Source: Spodoptera frugiperda
Taxonomy: Eukaryota > Arthropoda > Insecta > Lepidoptera > Noctuidae
DNA: 64,000 nt
Direction: 5' to 3'
NCBI RefSeq assembly: GCF_023101765.2
Contig: NC_064242.1
Location: 6,932,327 to 6,996,326, forward strand
Shown: one piece after another, positions 1 to 14,742 of the stretch
Numbering within the stretch: position 1 is the first letter of the stretch
Layout: the number at the start of each line of letters is the position of its first letter
The notes under the pieces: generated by a model
Told to the model about the DNA's origin: nothing
Seen by the model: only the letters and a program-made list of their open reading frames with translations
Database searches by the model: none
Program-made: the position numbers and the translations under genes

Positions 1-2730
1 CACTTGCGTTTTGCTAATTCTTAGAAAGGCGTTTTAGGAAAGCTACAAGGTGGAACAAATGGGAAAAAACCTGCACACATTAATGGCATGGCCTTGGTGA
101 GTGCAAGGACTGTAGTCTTCATAATAAGGGGTGAGCTTATTGCGAAATACCAGCTATAATTCCGAATTTGTGCTCCTACCGACAATTTTGGTATCCAAAA
201 AAATGGAAAAGGTATAATTTACATCCAAGAATACACATTATTTTACGAAATGACTGAGATGAAAGGGCAGGACACAGGTATTTACGCACAAAGGCGCCAT
301 AATATAATTTTAAAATTAAACACCACATTCAGTGCAACGACCAGTGTTTATTGCTCGGAGCGGAAGCTCCTTTGACCCTTTGTTTATCAGCAGTGGAGCG
401 GCGCGGGTGCGCAGGCGCACCGAAGCCGGATATGCAGTGTTGCTGACGGAAATGCGTCGTCAGCGTGCATCAATAGTTGCACTTGGCTTCAACCTCGTAG
501 GGTTAACACAAATGTGAAAGTTTTATACCAATATTTTTTATTCCTTAGGTAGGAACCTTTTTAGTGGTTTTGTTCTATTATTCTTCCTCAAATAACAATC
601 AAAGCTTAACACGTGACGTAATTAATAATGTAATCGTAATAGTTCCAATGTCGCGTATTGTTGCTAATTGGCGCCCAACATGAGGCGCAGACTAATATTA
701 GGTACTGCAACATATCGCGCACCAAATGTCTTTAAATCTTTATTAAATTAATTAGAGGGTTTAATCACGCAGTGATTATGTCACCATCATAGGAAAATTA
801 ACATAAAAGAATTTAATGTCTATTTACAATTATATTTTTTTACCAGTAGGTAGGTACAACTTCGCACCAAATGTTGATACGAGACATTTAAATAGATACA
901 CTTTAAGTTGTATTTATTTATAGTCAAGGTTGAATGCTCATTTTTCCGACAATCACTTAAAATTATAATACAAAACTAGTTACTTGGTAGTCTGGTAATA
1001 AAATAAACAATAAGGTAAACGTAAATAGACACAATAAATAATATTTGTAATAAAAAAATAGGAATAAAATAATATTATAAGACACATTACCAACGGTCTA
1101 TGCCGCAGCGTCGTAGGTACCCACTATAAAATAAATGTGTTTTAACGATAACATAAAATTGATAAACGTAATTAGTTTGGCAAAGCAATCATAACACTGA
1201 ATACAGATTACGATAGCAAGGCATTTAACCCGCATCGAATTTATCGTTTCTTATTTACGCAGTAATTTATTTAGGTTTAGTTACTTTTATATATTTTTAT
1301 TATATTCAGATAATGTCAATGGCGCTGTTAATTTCCTGAAAGATAATAAGGGGAGAGACGTAACACTCTCTTTTTACCCATGCTTTTTCTACCCTAAGCG
1401 TCGAAGTTAATACATACTTGTTAGAATCAAGCAATTGGGCGATTCTTCAAAAAAATCAAAAAAACACAAAAAGTTAACGGCGTCATTATCATCAATTAAA
1501 AGTTAACAATTCTGCCCATTGCAACATAAAATTTGGCTTCAATAAATTAAGCTGTGATACTACTCTCAACCAGTTTAAAATAAGGATGATAATAATCTAC
1601 AACGATCCTTAATAACGCAGGATAATAATGCTTTGTCAAATAAAAATTTAAAGATTTTTGAAGTAACGCCACATCACTACTATCGAAAAAAATATTAAAT
1701 ACCTAAATACTTTTCTCGACAGGTACTGCTGCTCGCAAATCGATGAATTCACTAAAGTAATGTGAAAAAAAAAACACATTAAATTAGCAAATTATTCGTT
1801 GTAATAGGCAGCCCTACGTGAATGTATGTATGTATGTATGTCTGCTGACACGTAGCTTGTTACGACCCAAATATGAGACGATAACAACGCAAACACTGCA
1901 TTTCACGACTTGACGACTGCTAACAGTCAAACTAACACTATTTTTATGTATAAATTCTTTTACTATTTACAAATAATTCATGGCAGTACATAAAAAACAT
2001 TTTTAATGTTAAACTGTTTATAATGAGCTCTATTCTTCCAATAAAGCCCTATCGTTTGATATCCATAATGGAAGTAGTTGTGGAAAAATATATAATTTAA
2101 ATGGCATGGCCATAAAAACTGAGTGTGAACCAAATATTAGATCAATATGTCATCTGGAAGGGGTCAAAAATCCAATTACTGATCCAAATAAACAAACGAA
2201 GCTAACTAAATAAAACCGTTTGATACCATCAGGTTTAATAGAGAAAAATCTATCTCAAATAATGGTATGAAGGGGGCCTTAAGTAATTACTCATAGAAAT
2301 TAGCCATAGAGCCAAACTTGTTATGCTTTTTAATTTCCATCCCCGAAGACGAAAAGAGCGAACCTTTTCTTTACTTACTTTAAAATAAAGATTTGAAATT
2401 TATTTATAATATTTATTTAATAACTTGTACCTATATAAGTGCATGCGAACATAAAAGTGTTTTTAGGCACAAGGTTTGCATAATTTTGTTCGCCTTATAA
2501 AATATATGGGTAATATTAAATGTTACTTATGCATCAACATAAAGTTTAGATTTGCATATAAAAAAAATAACCATATGAAAACCTTTTATGGCAAAAGTGT
2601 AATTTTAAAGTGATTACTTTGCCAAATTCACTAATACATTGCCGACGTTACAATACATTGTGAAAAAATAGAAAAGGTAAGTATAATTCATATAAAAAAT
2701 ATGATTTTTGATCTAGTTATATGCAGAAAC
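1..2730. other. Gene-poor AT-rich sequence
   Basis: I see no supported exon here. A moderately GC-rich patch at about 335-480 has a short open frame on the plus strand, but no splice sites or family signature support coding. A short (ATGT)n microsatellite lies at about 1821-1842. The rest is AT-rich with many stops in all frames. It could be intergenic or a long intron of a gene outside the window. Confidence 0.6.
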
Positions 2731-2733
2731 TAT

Positions 2734-2935
2734 TGGATGAGGTCCAGTAAAGCTGTAGAACTGATGCCTGACCCGGAGTTGCGGATGGCCTAACCCGATA
2801 GGCCGGGGCTCCGGGTCGAAGCAGGAGTTGGAACGGGGTGGTTTTTAGTCGGTTACAGTATGGCTCTCTCACTACCTCTGGCGCAAGGTGGGAGAAGTCA
2901 CTAGATGATTTCACCCACAAAAAAATCGGACACTA
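2734..2935 (+). repeat. SINE-like dispersed repeat, copy 1
   Basis: This GC-richer segment contains a block reading CCGGGGCTCCGGGTCGAAGC, then GGGTGGTTTTTAGTCGGT and a late GGGAGAAGTCACTAGATGAT block. The same ordered blocks recur at about 15340-15480 and 28165-28320 (plus), and at 3205-3410 and 58985-59095 (minus). That makes it a dispersed short element. The family name cannot be fixed without a repeat library. The open frame on its minus strand is an artefact. Confidence 0.6.
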
Positions 2936-3204
2936 TTCCAAGGAATAAAAGCAGATATGTATTATCCTGAATATTACTAATTAAGGAAAATCCTGGTCAA
3001 ATTAGTAATACATAACTTAGTGACTTTTCCTTCGTGACACAAAATTTGACTTTTCCATTTAGGTAATACTAGTTTACCTGTTGAAAATAGGGTGAATGAG
3101 GAAAACCTAAGCAATATTATGAAAGTTAGTCACTTTTTACGCAATAAAATTCTAGGAAAATGTGTATACAGTAAAATCTATAGGGTCAACTGGGTACTTT
3201 TTTT

Positions 3205-3410
3205 GAGGGGGGAAAATCTTCCAATGTCTACCTGCTGCTATCTCCCGCCTTGAGCGAGGCGCTAGAAGGACGTGTCAGACTCTTACTAACTATCAACCAT
3301 CTTGTTTCTACTCCTGCTCTTCGAGCCGGAGCCCCGGTAACCCGCTAGGCAGACCGCAATTTCGGGTTGGCATCAGCCCTACTGGGCCCTATTTGTGGTG
3401 GTCTAAATGC
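3205..3410 (-). repeat. SINE-like dispersed repeat, copy 2
   Basis: This is the reverse complement of the repeat at 2734-2935. On the plus strand it shows the inverted blocks CCCGCCTTGAGCGAGGCG, CAGACTCTTACTAACTATC, CTACTCCTGCTCTTCGAGCC and GGAGCCCCGGTAACCCGC in that order. It lies about 270 bases from copy 1 in the opposite orientation. Confidence 0.55.
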
Positions 3411-5710
3411 TTACAACTAGGTACTAGAGTACCTATACCTATAGAATACTGAAAAGATATAAATCTCAAAAATCAAACATCAAAAATTTCTTATATTAGG
3501 TATATTAGATAATATAGGCTTTTACTAAAATTGTCAGACTTAACTTCAAACACTTAACAATGAGAGGTGAATGAATGAACAGTCTAACTTTGGGTCATAC
3601 AAGTTATCCGACATATCTAAAGTGTACATCTAAGACAGCCTGTTAAAATACCTGTGGTTTCATATCCGTCTCACGGTGAACACGACACTCGCATTATATC
3701 AAGTACATGTTACACTATCCCGATGTTTACTACATTCCATTAAAGTCGTCTGGCCCACCTGTGGGATTAACCACCCACGGCTGAGATGAACAAACACACT
3801 CGTAACTCTAAATTACTGGCAATATTTGTACTCAACTGCTTTATTTACTTCTCAAACAATGTAACATGGCTACATATTTGTCTTTCAGAATTGCCTCACG
3901 TATGGCTAGTTTGTCTTCAAAATTATAAGCAATTTGTTGAAAATCTACACAACAATATGGTTAATTTTCCTAAACTTGCAATTCCAGTCAAGTACTTAGG
4001 TACTACGTCAATAAAGTACCTCAATGAATGACCTCAACAATTAGTGAAAACCATGGAAAAGCGGTTACCACTTCGTAATAACAAGAGACCCGTCATATTC
4101 AGTCACATTATCCTCAACACAACCACACTGGAATATAATAACCCAGTATATACAGTCGTGTATCACGTGAGATGGCATTTAGTTCAGTGCTGGCCGGTGA
4201 TAATTACGCCGCCACGAGTCCACGACATAGGGCGGTACCAATTAGCCGCTCCCGCCTCCATTCACCGTGTACCGGGCCATTCATAGCTCCCGCGGGAATC
4301 ATTCATCCCCGTCATGACACTCGGCGAGCTTTGTGTTAACCAGCACACCGTCGACAGATAGAAAATTATTATACACATAACGTTTATTCACTGTAAATAC
4401 TTCCTGAACCAGGATTGCGGGCTCTCAATGAATTACGAAGCCGCCAGGAGTTCGTGACCAGTCCTTGAGCTCACAATGCAAGATACGTTTTACATTTAAA
4501 TGCCGCTACGATATCGATCTGCTTTATTAGTGGTAACACATTTGTGCTACCATTACCAATAAACAAGAAAGTTTTTAAGCTATTTTTATAATACCTACAT
4601 GAAATAATAGTTGGGGCACTTTGTAGTATTTTTCATCTATTTTTAGGAATACCAATTAGACAACCTATACATAGTTTTGCATCTATTTGTAATTATCTTA
4701 CTCCATGGCTTAATAAGTTCTTATTTTGCTGGAGTATATGCGAAGGGCCGAAGACAAAAGTGGATAGTGATTGCAAGTCTTTATCTCAGTCACATTTCCG
4801 CGTGGTCCGTCTCAAGGCGCTCTTGTTATAAAGCGAATGGCCAATGGAAGGTCAGAGAGTAAATGTAGAAACAACAAAGTATTAAAAATCAAACGAAGAA
4901 AAATAAAAACCAACTAGATACCCGGATCTAGGTATACGATACGTAATTTTAACGTTATTTTACCTACCCAAAGAACTATACCTAATGCATTAAGTATTTT
5001 AAATACATAATATTTACTCCTAATAAAAAAAACCCATTTGTATCAGCACATAAACGAAACGAAATAACAACTGAGTAAACATTGAAACATGCCAAAAATA
5101 CTCGACCTATTTACACATTTCCGTGGAACTTCCCAGTAATATCTTTCTTTCTACATCACATTGTATATAAAAAGTAGGTGTTGTTTGAATATCTAACTTG
5201 AATTGTATGAACAAAGTGATCAAAGCATACCATTTTAGTCCTCTATGTAACAGCTGTTGCTAAATTGATCTGCTGATTCAACTGCATGAACTGCATCTAA
5301 TTTATTAAGACTCTTCCACATTTAATTGCAGCTTCCTTCGACTGACTAATACGCAATGTGGCACTGGCCATGATGTTTCTTATTTATTTTTGCAAAAGTC
5401 TTTGCTAATGACATTCATAAATATACGAAGTGAGGACACTGTGATTGGTTGGTATAAAAATGAAATTCTGGTAAAAGCTTAACGCTCTGAAAGTGATTTC
5501 AAAAGCAAAAATAATTTAAGTAGGTTCTGCGAAAAGTTTGTATCATTGGCATACAAAGTAGACTATGTGTCCAGACTACAGATCTATCTGTATACAACAC
5601 ATTCGGATCCGTTCTGCAGGGTTTACGTTAAATAGTACCAAATAGGCATACACCCATCCTCACAGATAAGTACAAGTATGCAGAGTGATGCCCTTACACC
5701 AATAATTAAT

Positions 5711-6058
5711 CATTCGGATACATTAGTTTTCAACTATAAATAAAGAATAATTGTTCAAGAGCCGCAAATTTTCCATGTTGACGGACGGTTTACTTGAAGG
5801 ATATGCCAGACAAATATTCTTTGGAATGGAATATTAAGGGTGATATGAGCTGCGCACCTTCCACACACAGCTACATAGCTTAGTATCTGTGGAAACGGTC
5901 ACATAGTTTCACAATTTAACTATTATATGTCCGTAGCATAGCTACATAACATATCTTTAGAGAAAAAGCACCCTAATTAATGAGTCATTCGGATACATCA
6001 CTTTTCAACTACAAATAAAGAATAATTTTTCAAGAGCCGCAAATTTTCCATGTTGACG
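5711..6058. repeat. Local direct repeat (two 73-bp units 275 bp apart)
   Basis: Positions 5711-5783 and 5986-6058 share a 73-base segment with few mismatches. It starts CATTCGGATACAT and includes AAATAAAGAATAAT and AAGAGCCGCAAATTTTCC. The units are in the same orientation. The intervening sequence is not repeated. They could be long terminal direct repeats of a small element or a local duplication. Confidence 0.75.
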
Positions 6059-9000
6059 AAGTTTCTTATGACACTGTTTCTATTTTTCTCGTATGTCGCC
6101 ACTGTCGGTTTTGGCTTACAGGTTGCAGTATTCGGAAATGTGTCATGCTGACACAAGAGAACTCATCTCGGTCTTCTACGCAATACTTTGCACCAGAAAC
6201 ACATTACACAGTATTTTCGGCAGCGAGTCATGGAAATCGAAGAAGTTTTTTCTTTGGTAAGCAAATATTTATAATTCGTTGAAGATTCTTCGGAAATTCT
6301 AATTAAAACTGAGCAAAATGTCAATAGAGGACGATCACTTATAGATTATGAGTAAACAAAAGAACAATGCATTTGATTTTCGGGTATGGACAATGAAAAA
6401 AGTAGGAAATTAGTAATGAGTAAAGTTTAAAATCACGGTTTCAAATCAATTAAGTAATTTTATGTTTAAAGGGCATCGTCGAGTGTCACATAAATAGAGA
6501 CAGGAAATTAGTTATTACAGGTGAGCTCATATCCTTGATTACTATAGGAAGCCATAATTATTTCATAATTATTAAATGGCGACCCGACCCTTATTAATAT
6601 GCGCATTGAGAATTTTAAACCAGCATTATTTTGAAACTGATCTGATGAAGAATTGCTTGGTCTCTTCTCTTCTTGGTCTACTAACTGGTAGAAGAACGTA
6701 TTGAATTTTTCGGTCACAAATCTCGTATCTATTTCTTCTTTTGGCTACCTTCCGCATCACTATCTTAACAAAAGTAAGTTCTAAGTTACTGATGCCTCAA
6801 ATAGTTTCAAATAGACGTAACATTCCAATATTTCCAATATACAATTTATAGACAGTAATTATTATAGGTAATCAATACCGACCGAATATGGATTCATGGA
6901 AACTTCTTCGATGATTCTCGGCGTCTCGCCAAAACAGTCTTTGTTTATATGTAACGTATTCGTCATCCGCTCCATATTCTTAAATAAGAATGTTTGTAAA
7001 AATATAAATGGTATGATAACTCCATACTATGTCATTGGCGCCATCGTGGCAGTAACTACTATCGTCATAGACAGTATTATACATGAGTAGCTTTTAAATT
7101 CCATAGGAGTTACTCAACGTACGTGAGCATAAGGCAAGTTATTATGGACACAGTAATGCACAGAGCACAGCTGTGTTTTTTTAGTTATTAAGAAAATATT
7201 GTTAGGTAAACGACTTGTAGTAATCGTTATAAATAAATGCCCCTTTACCGAAAGGACACAATATGTCAGTGTTAAATACAAGTATTTGCTACATAAGTAC
7301 CTGCCACTAATAGGTAGGCAATTAGTTTTAATTACTTGTTTACCAATGCATTTTGTGCCCTAAATAAGCAAGGACTATAGCTACTTAAATCTAAGTACAT
7401 AATATTATAAAGATCTCAAAAAAAGTCCCTTTTCCATAATTTTTATTAATCAACACTACACGTGCCAGCTTTGTGATATGCCAGATAATCAATATGTAAG
7501 TAGATAAAATTTTCCAATACCCACTACACAAGTGGGATACAGCTTTAGCCGAATCAGTTACAGCAATAAGTAAGTACATGAGGTAAGTACCCGCGTTGTT
7601 TGTTCTTATTCACAGTGAAAGCCGCATATTGTGCCGAGCCTGCAGCGCTTGCAACACCATCGTTAGTGCGGAAGCAATACTGGCAATACTGTCTGGCTCG
7701 TTTCTTGCCAAATGCTCACTTCGATTAAATGTGCCCAGTAGGAACGTACCCCGCTTACGTCACCGTTGGTCGGATGGCGCCATTCGTTCCAATTTAGCAT
7801 CTGAGAGCTTGCTCATGAAATGCTTCTTATTTTGATCAACGGGCAATGACTCTTAATTTAGATGTCTAATGAAAATATCACTTTATATTATCTGGACGTC
7901 TGTGTTTATGGCATCGGTACTACCTACTTCAATGGTAATAGTTCGCATATTAGTCCATTGAATTGTATTGCGACGTTAAAAATAATTTGCCTTTGGCTGT
8001 ATTTACTTACTCTCTGCATGGGATTCCCCTACTCTTAAAATAGTACTCAAATCGAACGTCATTGTTTATCCTAATCTACATACCTATTCCTATAAATGTA
8101 GATAAAATGTATTACCTAAATATAGTTGGTTATTCAAGAGATGAAAGACGTGGATTTTGTCGCTTCTTTGCCAAAATAACCGAAAGGCTCATTACCCATT
8201 CTGAAATGAAGAATGTAGAGGTATTTTTAGTTCATACATACAAGAGGCAAAGGGTTTTTAATGAAATATTGTTTCTACCTATTAATAGACGAGTGGCAGC
8301 TGGCAACAATATAATGAATGAAGGGACGATTACAAACACAGCTGGTTAACCGAGTTTGATATCAGTTATCTACCTACATCCGTGGCGGACTGTCTGTGGG
8401 AGATAGGGTGAAAATGTGAAGTACACAATAGTTATGGACATTTTGTCATAATTTTATTCAGTTTTTTATTGGTTGTGGACCATGTGTGAGCCAACGTTGA
8501 ACCACTACTCCACCTAGTGTAAGATAATTGCCAAAATATAAAAGATTCTGTTTATTAATCCACAGATGACATTTTTCTAATGGTTATAGGAAGGTTTCAG
8601 ATAAATTTATTGAAAAAATACATCATAATAAGGAATCTAACCTCTTTCTACATTCAAAAGAATGGAGAGTCCTTAAGTAGGTGCTAACATAAGTAGATAC
8701 TATTAATGAAGGTAAAAAGGTCGTGACTAGTAACATAATATCGATGTTGGGTCGAGTCCATAAGTGGCTGGACTTGGTACATCCCTTGTTGGTACGTGTC
8801 TGTGAATCAGCGCGTGACTGCCCAGGCGCTGCGTGCGCGCAGAACACTACACATTGTTCCAACTAAAATACAATGGCTGATGTCATACAACAACGTGATG
8901 CGTTTTAAGGGCATACAGGCATCACATAGCATCCTTTATTGTCTTTGAAGTCGTGGAATTAAGTCTTGGTATTCGAAATAAATTCTACTCTAAGTAGGTA

Positions 9001-12000
9001 TCTACCTAATTTGTCGTGCGAATATGGAGGTCAAAGCGACCGTTCTTAAACATACCTAATTATTTAAATTCAGAATAAAATAAAAGCTTCTTTTTCGGCT
9101 ATGTTTGCCTTTATGAGGATCATTACGGAAAATTAAAATGTTAAAGAAAAAAAGCCGTCCAGGAACTTTCATATAAAAATAATTAGGAATTCGCAATCCT
9201 TTCTCAAATTACTGTTCGACTGGCGTTAGTCCTTACTGGCAACAATTAGCAGACCGGCTGAGCCCTAATTTTTATGACGATAGGTCTATTGTGAGGTATC
9301 TATGTTCGATACATGAACAAAGATTGCTAGATTTACAGCAGAAAGTGTTTTTCTCAAAACGTTTTACTTCTAAGTATTGTGGACTGGATAGGTACTGATG
9401 CCTTGAATCCACAATATTTTTATTTTTATTATGTGCAGAATCAGGTTTCTGGCTATTATTTAATTGGTCATATAAAGGACCAATGAAATTTAAAAAAATA
9501 AATAAAACGACTTTTTAAAACAAAACTTTATGTAAATTATTGTGCGTTAGCAAACAAGTCTAATAACTCGACACCATGTTATACATTGGACATAACTAGA
9601 GGAAACTTGGTGAGGATATTTTATAACAAAGTTATTAATAGCTACCTACTGGTAACATGAGTTGAACAATGTGACCAGTGACTAGCTATAGTTCACATAA
9701 ACTCCCATACCTACAATACGAACAATGAAGATTTAATGCCACAAAAAGCTGGCCAGTAACGACCACACTGGACTTTACCGCATTACCTACAAAAGTAATT
9801 TTATGTCATGTGGCAAAATGGAACTTGTATGTTGCTTCGATAGCGCGGGCCGCGGTTATCGAGTGACCTACTGTGACTCGGCGATAGCTGCAGAATGCAA
9901 ACATATCCTCGACAATAGTCTACCACGTGATCTAAATATACTGCCCAATATAACTCGGTCGGTAGTCTGAGAGAACTAAATTTTAAAATAGGTACAGAAT
10001 TTATTTTGGAAACACTGCACAATCATGCTACAATGCCACCTAAACTTTGAACATTCTTGAAACCCATTCATGTAAAAGTTCGTGTGCAACACAATGAACC
10101 GTTTAGACTAGAATAGTTTTTTCTAGAACACGAATGAGCAATCTAGAACAGCTCTTGATTATCTAAAAAAAGGCAGCAATAATAGACATATACGTAGAAA
10201 TTTTTGTATTTAAATAAACTAAGATCTTAACCATTGTCCGATTCGAAGTTCTCTACGACTGATCTGTTAGTAACGCCATCTATTGAATCATTTATGTAGA
10301 ACACGTAACGGGTTAGCTTCTTTATATCGAACTGCAGTTTCCATGACAACAGGTGCATAGGTAATCGAGAAAAAAAATATTAGAATATAGTGGGTTTTGG
10401 AAAAAGGAGAATTTGTGGTCAAACTGAAGTTTGATGGGCATGGTGTGGTCAACAACAGACTGATACAACATGATGCGGGTACCTAGATAGAATTTATTTT
10501 ATTAAATTACATAATATTAAGTGTAAGTATGTACATAATGTAATGCCAATAGATGCAAGTAAGTAAGCAGATACATAACCAAACCATTAGCGCCAAAATG
10601 TCAAAATATTTCATCTAATCTGCCCAACCTTCATAACAACATTTGTTTTTATTCTGATAAGTATAAAGTATTACCCGAATTATCGCAACCTCGATACCAT
10701 TACCCATTTCCTAGAATAATACAATCTAGAGTGGGTGCACACAGTTCAAAATAAAACAATAATACGATACAATTGCCCCCTGTGTCAATGATCACTGAAG
10801 AAGAGTGAGTGACGTCTGCAAAGGGAGATAACCACAATATTTTTAAGAACATTTATTAACGACAACATTTTAGTTTATTTTATTTATGTTAGTATTTTTT
10901 CAGTCTAATAATAGACGGTAGGTACCGATCTGAATATGCACGCTCATTGCATCAGTGGTAATACCCAACAATTAATGATACAGATACGTAGCGTGGGAGT
11001 CTCATCTTTATTTATATTTCTCGATAAACTTTATAGGAACGGATTTAATAATAGCTACAAATCATTCCTTCTGCACCTACTTATTATCCTTTTATATTGG
11101 TATCTCATAAACAAGCACTCCAGTCTAAGTGGATGTGTTGATAGTGACGTCTCTCCACCGTTGATTAGATTGTCAGCGTTGACGAGTATCACTCACTCCT
11201 TTATATAAGTAACACTTGTCCTCTGTCCTCTTGAATTGTTCCACAGCTTCAATTGCTTGTTGTTACAAAGGGGCATTGTTTTGCAATTGTATTTGAGAAT
11301 GTACAAAGTAAGGTTTCAAGTCAATGTACTGATGCTACTTATTCATTATTAACTCTGCTTGTCATCAATCCGAAGCTTAAGCATATTATATTCATACGAT
11401 TATACTATGTAGTATGAGGCAACGATCCTGTGCATTCTTGTTTATCTTGTTGGTTTCTATTAGTAGTAAATAGTAGTACCTAATAAACTTATTGTTCAGT
11501 CCTTCCTGGTAGGCTGGTACCTCTACGGAGTTGCAGCTAATAACGCGTACATTGTAGAGCCTTGATTGCAATTACAGATTGTATCAGTGGCACCTACACG
11601 GGTCATTAATGTCGCGGAACTGATATTGTGGTGCAGAGATCAAACTGGAGTAGAGGAGCGATGGTAGATGTAGATGCTCAATTTACGTCATTCACAATAG
11701 GTAAACGCCTTCTAAATGGTCTCATTCAGGTCATGGCGAATGCAGGTCAATTGTTCTGTCCCAAATACAGCTCTCTTGTTCTATTTTATTGCCGCCGCCG
11801 TTCATCAATTGGCTTGAAAATCTAATTAATGTTGTTTCGATCATTTGATTAAACAAGGTTAATTTATTTTATATCACGAACACAATTTAGGTTTTAAATA
11901 TAAATAAATTCTTAAGCATATTTTCATGTATATGTTGCAGTCAAAATTCTTAACTAGTCAAAAGTACTAATGGAGCCGGTCAAAATTTAAAAAGCAAGCA

Positions 12001-14083
12001 ATAATTATAAAGCTACCATAGAATTATAAAAAATCGATTACAGAAAGAATCAAATCAAAAAGGGCACTCCAACATGGTAAGCGGATAGGTTCGAATGGCA
12101 AGACGAAAGCTATCAAGAAAAATTAAAAATAAAACTACATTCAAAACCCTAAAGACCAAAAAATTACTATTAAGTATGAATTGTACTACCTACAATAGAC
12201 TCGCCCATCTTCCATTAAATGTTTTATATGTCGAAGTAAGTTCCACGTGAGAAAATGTTTGGTAAATAGAGTTCAGTTTGGTGCAGCGAAAGGCTAAGTG
12301 CATAATGCGAGTGGGTCGACTCGAGTCGCGACATAAGGCGGGTAGGCCAAGGAAGGAGTGCCTATGACTCACGCCAGTGGCGCCCACGCCTTTTAAACTT
12401 AAATTCTATAAGACAGATGGAGCCATATAACTGCAGTCGATTGCTACATTGTCGCGATTGATTATAAAGATTATACCTAGTTTGCTTAGGTACATCCTGT
12501 TTCTAGAATATAGGAAAATATATTTGGTATACATGACTCATTCTCATAATTATTATTTGATTCTTTAAATGGGTAAGCGGGTATTTATTTCTTTATTTGT
12601 TTGCATGTGGGTGTTACCATTTTGTTTAATGTAGGTGGAGTTTATATGCACAACATTTATGGTTGTCCACTTACCGACGACTGATGTCCACCTGGAGGTA
12701 ACTATAATTCCTTTTGAGTTCTAAGCGACTCACAGAACTTGCTTAGCAAGTTATGATTGCAAGTTATAGCGATGTCACGGTAATACAAACTGGCACCAAC
12801 CAGTCATCCTCATAAACCGTGTGTATTAGTTTCCTTTCTTAATTCAAAGACGGTTACGGTTGCGCCGGCGCCGCCGATTCGCTACGCGCCCACATCTCTA
12901 TAATTGTAAGCCAAGACCAAGTGAACGAACGGGAACCTTGCTTGGTAATACTGTCTGTGAACAAAAATTCTGATGCTTGTAAGAGACAAAACGATATTTT
13001 AATCAATAGTCATGATGAACATAGCGGACGTGTTTTAGGTATCGTTCAAAACAGATAAATAGCATGGAAGAGAAAAACCTACACTTAGAACATGTTAAAA
13101 CTCTTAAACAATTTACTAATAATACCTAAGTAAAAAAACATAAAATAAACATCTTTATCCGTCGGCAGACAAGGCAGTTAGACAGCTTGTATAAAAAGAT
13201 ACCTAGTAGGTACCTTATAAATAACAAAGGAGTTCGCAATTTTGGTAACAATCGCCGCGTATCTCTTATAAATAAAAGCTACCTTACTTACATAATAAAG
13301 AAGGAGGCAACTAAACAAGAAAACAAAGCCACATCAACGGATTTATCGAAAAAAGGCCGCGTTTGAAGTACTAATTCAGGTTATAGTCGCGAGAGGGCGG
13401 GACGGTGCAGTGCGGCTCGGTGCGCAGGCGAACGGCACGTGATCGCCAGCGCAGCAGCCTTGCAAGGACGTTGCGTCTATGCACAGGCAACTATCGTTAA
13501 TTAATTCCACCTTCACGCTGACTCACTCGCTAACATCACTACTTAAGTACCTATAGGTATTGTAAGTACGTTGAAAATATTTGTTAATAAAACAATATTG
13601 CAGTTGTAGCGACCTCTATGTTGAATATTAATGAGTTATACGTAAAATGTGATTCGGACGAGGTGCCTTGATTTAAATTCGGAGAAACGTCACTGAACCA
13701 GTTGTTGGGTAATTCCCAAAATGGTTATTTATTATGGAAATAACTGGTTTTAAATCTAGTTTATCTACCTAAAACGATCGTATTTATAAAATACCTATCT
13801 CTATAAACGAGTATTTATGTCTTCGCAGGGACTTGTCCCTACTTATTAGTATACAATATATACAATGTGTGCTGCTTTAATGGTAAAGAACCTAACTGAG
13901 CCAATGATAAAATTTTCCTGGTCAAAGCTCAAAAGGAATCGTACGCTTACGATGCTTCTGCGAAATGTTGACTCAACTAGGTAGGTACGTGTGTACCGAT
14001 TGCTATGCCATAGGCCAGGCGAGTTAAGTTACACAACCTTTTTGGTATTCAATAAACAGCTTTATGATGAATGGCTTCTAACG

Positions 14084-14213
14084 CCCGAATACTGAAATGC
14101 TACTCGATTTGTTGTACTTAAATATCGTGTTATCTCTGTCATTTTGTTAAGTATTTGTTGTAACAGATATATTTTTGAGAACGTCCTAAAATTGAGTAAT
14201 GTTGGAGTATTTG
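14084..14213. mobile_element. MITE-like inverted-repeat element, decayed copy
   Basis: The left end reads CCCGAATACTGAAATGCTAC and the right end reads as an inverted, diverged version (ACGTCCTAAAATTGAGTAA to GGAGTATT). The interior shares ATATCGTGTTATCTCTGTCA, in inverted form, with a better preserved copy at 31217-31355. The two therefore belong to one short non-autonomous family. No coding capacity. Confidence 0.6.
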
Positions 14214-14651
14214 ACCATAAGCACGCGACAAAGGTGCTACACTGAAGGGTGATACACACATAAATGTCCTACAGTAAGTGTATATTGGGTTGTTCTGTTC
14301 CCAACTAAATGGTTGACCGGACCAATTGCTGATACACACGTCATACTATTTGCTGTGGCAGGTTGGGTCTCCCCATAAGTGTGTTAATATGTAGTAATAC
14401 ATAATATAATTGGGGTTAATTGATTTGACTTATTGTTAAAAACATAATATGACAATGGTACGGACCAAGAGCTACTGGTGAACTAATAGTACCTAATATT
14501 TAAAAAAAACATAAGTACCTAATTTATAAATCAACGATTTTTGTATGTCTTGTCTACACTAGAATTATTATTACGGATACCTACTCTAAATGTCAATGGA
14601 AATTAGGATACTAATAATAGAAACTAGGTATTTCATATTGTTATTACTTAC

Positions 14652-14742
14652 CCAAGCTAGGAATAGCATCTTCATTGTAATTTAAAAAAATAACAAACAA
14701 CATCACAAGTATGGTAACACCGAAAGGTGCTTCTGGTTCCAT
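14652..14742 (-). CDS. Possible first coding exon of unrecognised gene
   Basis: On the minus strand an ATG at 14742-14740 opens a 30-codon frame: an acidic start (MEPEAPFG), then a hydrophobic stretch of about 14 residues (VTILVMLFVIFL) that resembles a signal or membrane anchor. It runs into a strong donor, GTAAGT, at 14651-14646. I could not find a joining exon downstream. The flanking sequence is AT-rich. It may be chance, so treat it as a lead only. Confidence 0.18.
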
